64,000 nucleotides of DNA. It comes from Rothia uropygialis. GTDB lineage: Bacteria; Actinomycetota; Actinomycetes; Actinomycetales; Micrococcaceae. A program made the position numbers and the translations under genes. The notes below the pieces were generated by a model, which was not told the DNA's origin, ran no database searches, and saw nothing but the letters and a program-made list of their open reading frames with translations. Location of the stretch: NCBI RefSeq assembly GCF_004137765.1, contig NZ_NOIS01000002.1, positions 434,001 through 498,000 on the forward strand, in the 5' to 3' direction. Shown here piece after piece: positions 62,681-64,000 of this stretch. Each line of letters opens with the position of its first letter. Within the stretch, counting starts at the first letter, position 1.

Positions 62681-64000
62681 CTAGTGGGCGGCGTCGTTCC
62701 AGGAGCGTCCGTGGCCAACCTGAACCTCGAGGGGCACGCGGAGCGTGACGGCGTTGGACATTTCCTCGCGGAGAATGGCCTCCGCCGCCTCGTACTCCCC
62801 TTCGGTGACTTCGAGGATCAGTTCATCGTGGATCTGAAGGACCATTCGGGTCGAAAGCTTTTCCTCGCGCAATCGCCGGTCAACACCGAGCATCGCGATC
62901 TTGATGATATCGGCGGCCGAACCCTGGATCGGGGCGTTGAGCGCGGCACGTTCCGCATTGTCCCGCACTTGACGGTTGGAGGAATCCAAGTCCGGAAGGT
63001 AGCGTCTGCGGCCGAACATTGTCTCCGTGTAGCCGACCTTCTTGGCCTCATCGACCACTTCACGCAAGTAGGTGCGCACCGCACCGAAACGCTTGAAGTA
63101 GTTGCTCATCAAACCGCGGGCCTCGTCCACGGAAATGTTCAGTTGCTTCGACAGGCCGTAACTCGACAGGCCGTAGGCCAGACCGTAGCTCATGGCCTTG
63201 ACTTTCGAGCGCATTTCCGAGGTGACGTCTTCCGGGGCGACGCCGAATACCTGCGACCCCACGAATCGGTGGAGGTCTTCTCCCGATTTATAGGCGTCGA
63301 TCAGGCCTTCGTCCTGGGACAGGTGCGCCATGATGCGCATCTCGATCTGGGAGTAGTCCGCCGTCAACAGAGTCTCGTATTCGGCACCGCAGACGAAGGA
63401 ATTGCGGATCCGCTTGCCCTCTGCCGTCCGGACCGGAATGTTCTGGAGATTCGGATTGATCGAGGAGAGCCGTCCCGTGGCTGCCGTGGTCTGGCCGAAG
63501 GTCGTGTGCACGCGGTTCGAGGCCGTGGTCGCGTCCTTGAGCGCGGTGACGAATTGCTGGAGCTTGGTGAACTCGCGGTAGCGCAGGAGATACCCCATGA
63601 AGTCGTGGCCCTTGGTGCCCGGCTCGAGTTTGGTCATGAGTTCTTGCAGCGACGACGCGTCCGTGGTGTAGCCCGAAGAGATCTTCCGTGTCTTGGGCAG
63701 GTCCAAGGTCTCGAACAGGACCGTCTGCAATTGTTTGGGCGAGGAGAGCTTGACGGCTTCTCCGACTACCTGGTCCGCGTTGCGTTGCGCCGTGTCGATC
63801 TCAGCCTGAAAGTTCCCCTGCAACGTGTCCAGCTCTTGCACGTCCATCGCGATCCCGTTGGTTTCCATGTCGAGCAGGACGCGCGACAACGGAACCTCGA
63901 TCTCGTCCAAGATCTTCTTGGCCCACCCGTGCTCGGCCAGGCGCTCGGCTATCGCGTCTGCGGCTTCGTGCATCAGCCAGGCCGCGGAGGCAAATCGATC
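62681..64000 (-). CDS. polA: DNA polymerase I, C-terminal part
   Basis: The 3' 439 codons of a gene that runs off the right edge. Klenow-type polymerase domain: TAATGRLSSINPNLQNIPVR (motif around residues from the TGRLSS block), DYSQIEMRIMAHLS (motif A), the O-helix region RSKVKAMSYGLAYG (motif B) and LQIHDELILEV (motif C). The part before it (QQFVTALKDA, DMETNGIAMD) is the exonuclease-like/thumb region. polA-rpsA-coaE-uvrB is a common actinobacterial order. Confidence 0.97.
   Translation of the reverse strand, partial: DRFASAAWLMHEAADAIAERLAEHGWAKKILDEIEVPLSRVLLDMETNGIAMDVQELDTLQGNFQAEIDTAQRNADQVVGEAVKLSSPKQLQTVLFETLDLPKTRKISSGYTTDASSLQELMTKLEPGTKGHDFMGYLLRYREFTKLQQFVTALKDATTASNRVHTTFGQTTAATGRLSSINPNLQNIPVRTAEGKRIRNSFVCGAEYETLLTADYSQIEMRIMAHLSQDEGLIDAYKSGEDLHRFVGSQVFGVAPEDVTSEMRSKVKAMSYGLAYGLSSYGLSKQLNISVDEARGLMSNYFKRFGAVRTYLREVVDEAKKVGYTETMFGRRRYLPDLDSSNRQVRDNAERAALNAPIQGSAADIIKIAMLGVDRRLREEKLSTRMVLQIHDELILEVTEGEYEAAEAILREEMSNAVTLRVPLEVQVGHGRSWNDAAH

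Noticed and set aside
1-64000. CRISPR arrays, tRNA or rRNA genes, prophage
   Set aside because: No regularly spaced repeats, no tRNA-like cloverleaf or CCA end, and no phage structural genes seen on either strand.

Overview
The window is a high-G+C actinobacterial chromosome segment, most like the Micrococcaceae (Arthrobacter/Kocuria/Rothia group). The evidence is gene order. The runs hisS-DUF349-rel-secF-secD-yajC-ruvB-ruvA-ruvC-yebC, gatD-murT and polA-rpsA-coaE-uvrB are characteristic of that group, and start codons are often GTG. There is no rRNA, tRNA, CRISPR array, intact transposase or prophage. Genus or species cannot be named from the sequence alone.

Layout. 0-13.3 kb is a mostly minus-strand housekeeping block: histidyl-tRNA synthetase, (p)ppGpp synthetase/hydrolase, the SecDF-YajC translocase accessory complex, the RuvABC resolvasome and a YebC regulator. 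13.4-18.4 kb holds the lipid II amidation pair MurT/GatD, a DUF2797 protein, a LOG-family nucleotide phosphoribohydrolase, a HIT hydrolase and a treble-clef FBP-domain protein. 18.4-22.8 kb is a biotin operon, bioA-[bioF::cytochrome P450]-bioD, whose genes overlap by 4 nt each. It lies between thrS and the HIT gene and has a BioQ-like palindrome in its promoter. 23-27.3 kb holds thrS, an AhpD-like protein, a pirin and a small acetyltransferase. 27.3-35.7 kb holds an SOS-controlled error-prone polymerase (dnaE2) and the DUF6504 gene that usually accompanies it, each with its own LexA box. They are separated by an ascorbate-type PTS locus, a decayed alcohol dehydrogenase and an FAH-family hydrolase. 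35.7-38.8 kb is an M20 amidohydrolase-DUF3311-SSS symporter operon. 38.9-41.5 kb holds two tandem terC genes, each behind a yybP-ykoY-type (Mn2+) riboswitch with a visible Shine-Dalgarno-sequestering hairpin. 41.6-49.1 kb is mixed metabolism: a luciferase-like oxidoreductase, an acyl-CoA ligase, an MFS transporter plus metallophosphoesterase, and a divergent HxlR/oxidoreductase pair. 49.2-51.4 kb is uvrB with a degenerate LexA box. 52.5-58.0 kb is a four-carbon acid-sugar (erythronate/threonate) locus lying inside the otherwise conserved coaE-uvrB neighbourhood. 58-64 kb holds coaE, a YigZ/IMPACT protein, rpsA, an Eis-like acetyltransferase and the 3' part of polA.

The most unusual item is the BioF-P450 fusion. 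An intact 8-amino-7-oxononanoate synthase domain is joined to a trimmed cytochrome P450 that keeps its heme-cysteine, I-helix and K-helix motifs but lacks the canonical N-terminus and most of the meander. Because BioI P450s make pimeloyl-ACP by cleaving fatty acyl-ACP, the fusion suggests one polypeptide that makes the pimeloyl thioester and hands it to the next step. A second theme is a local SOS regulon, with LexA-like boxes at dnaE2, DUF6504, uvrB and ruvA.
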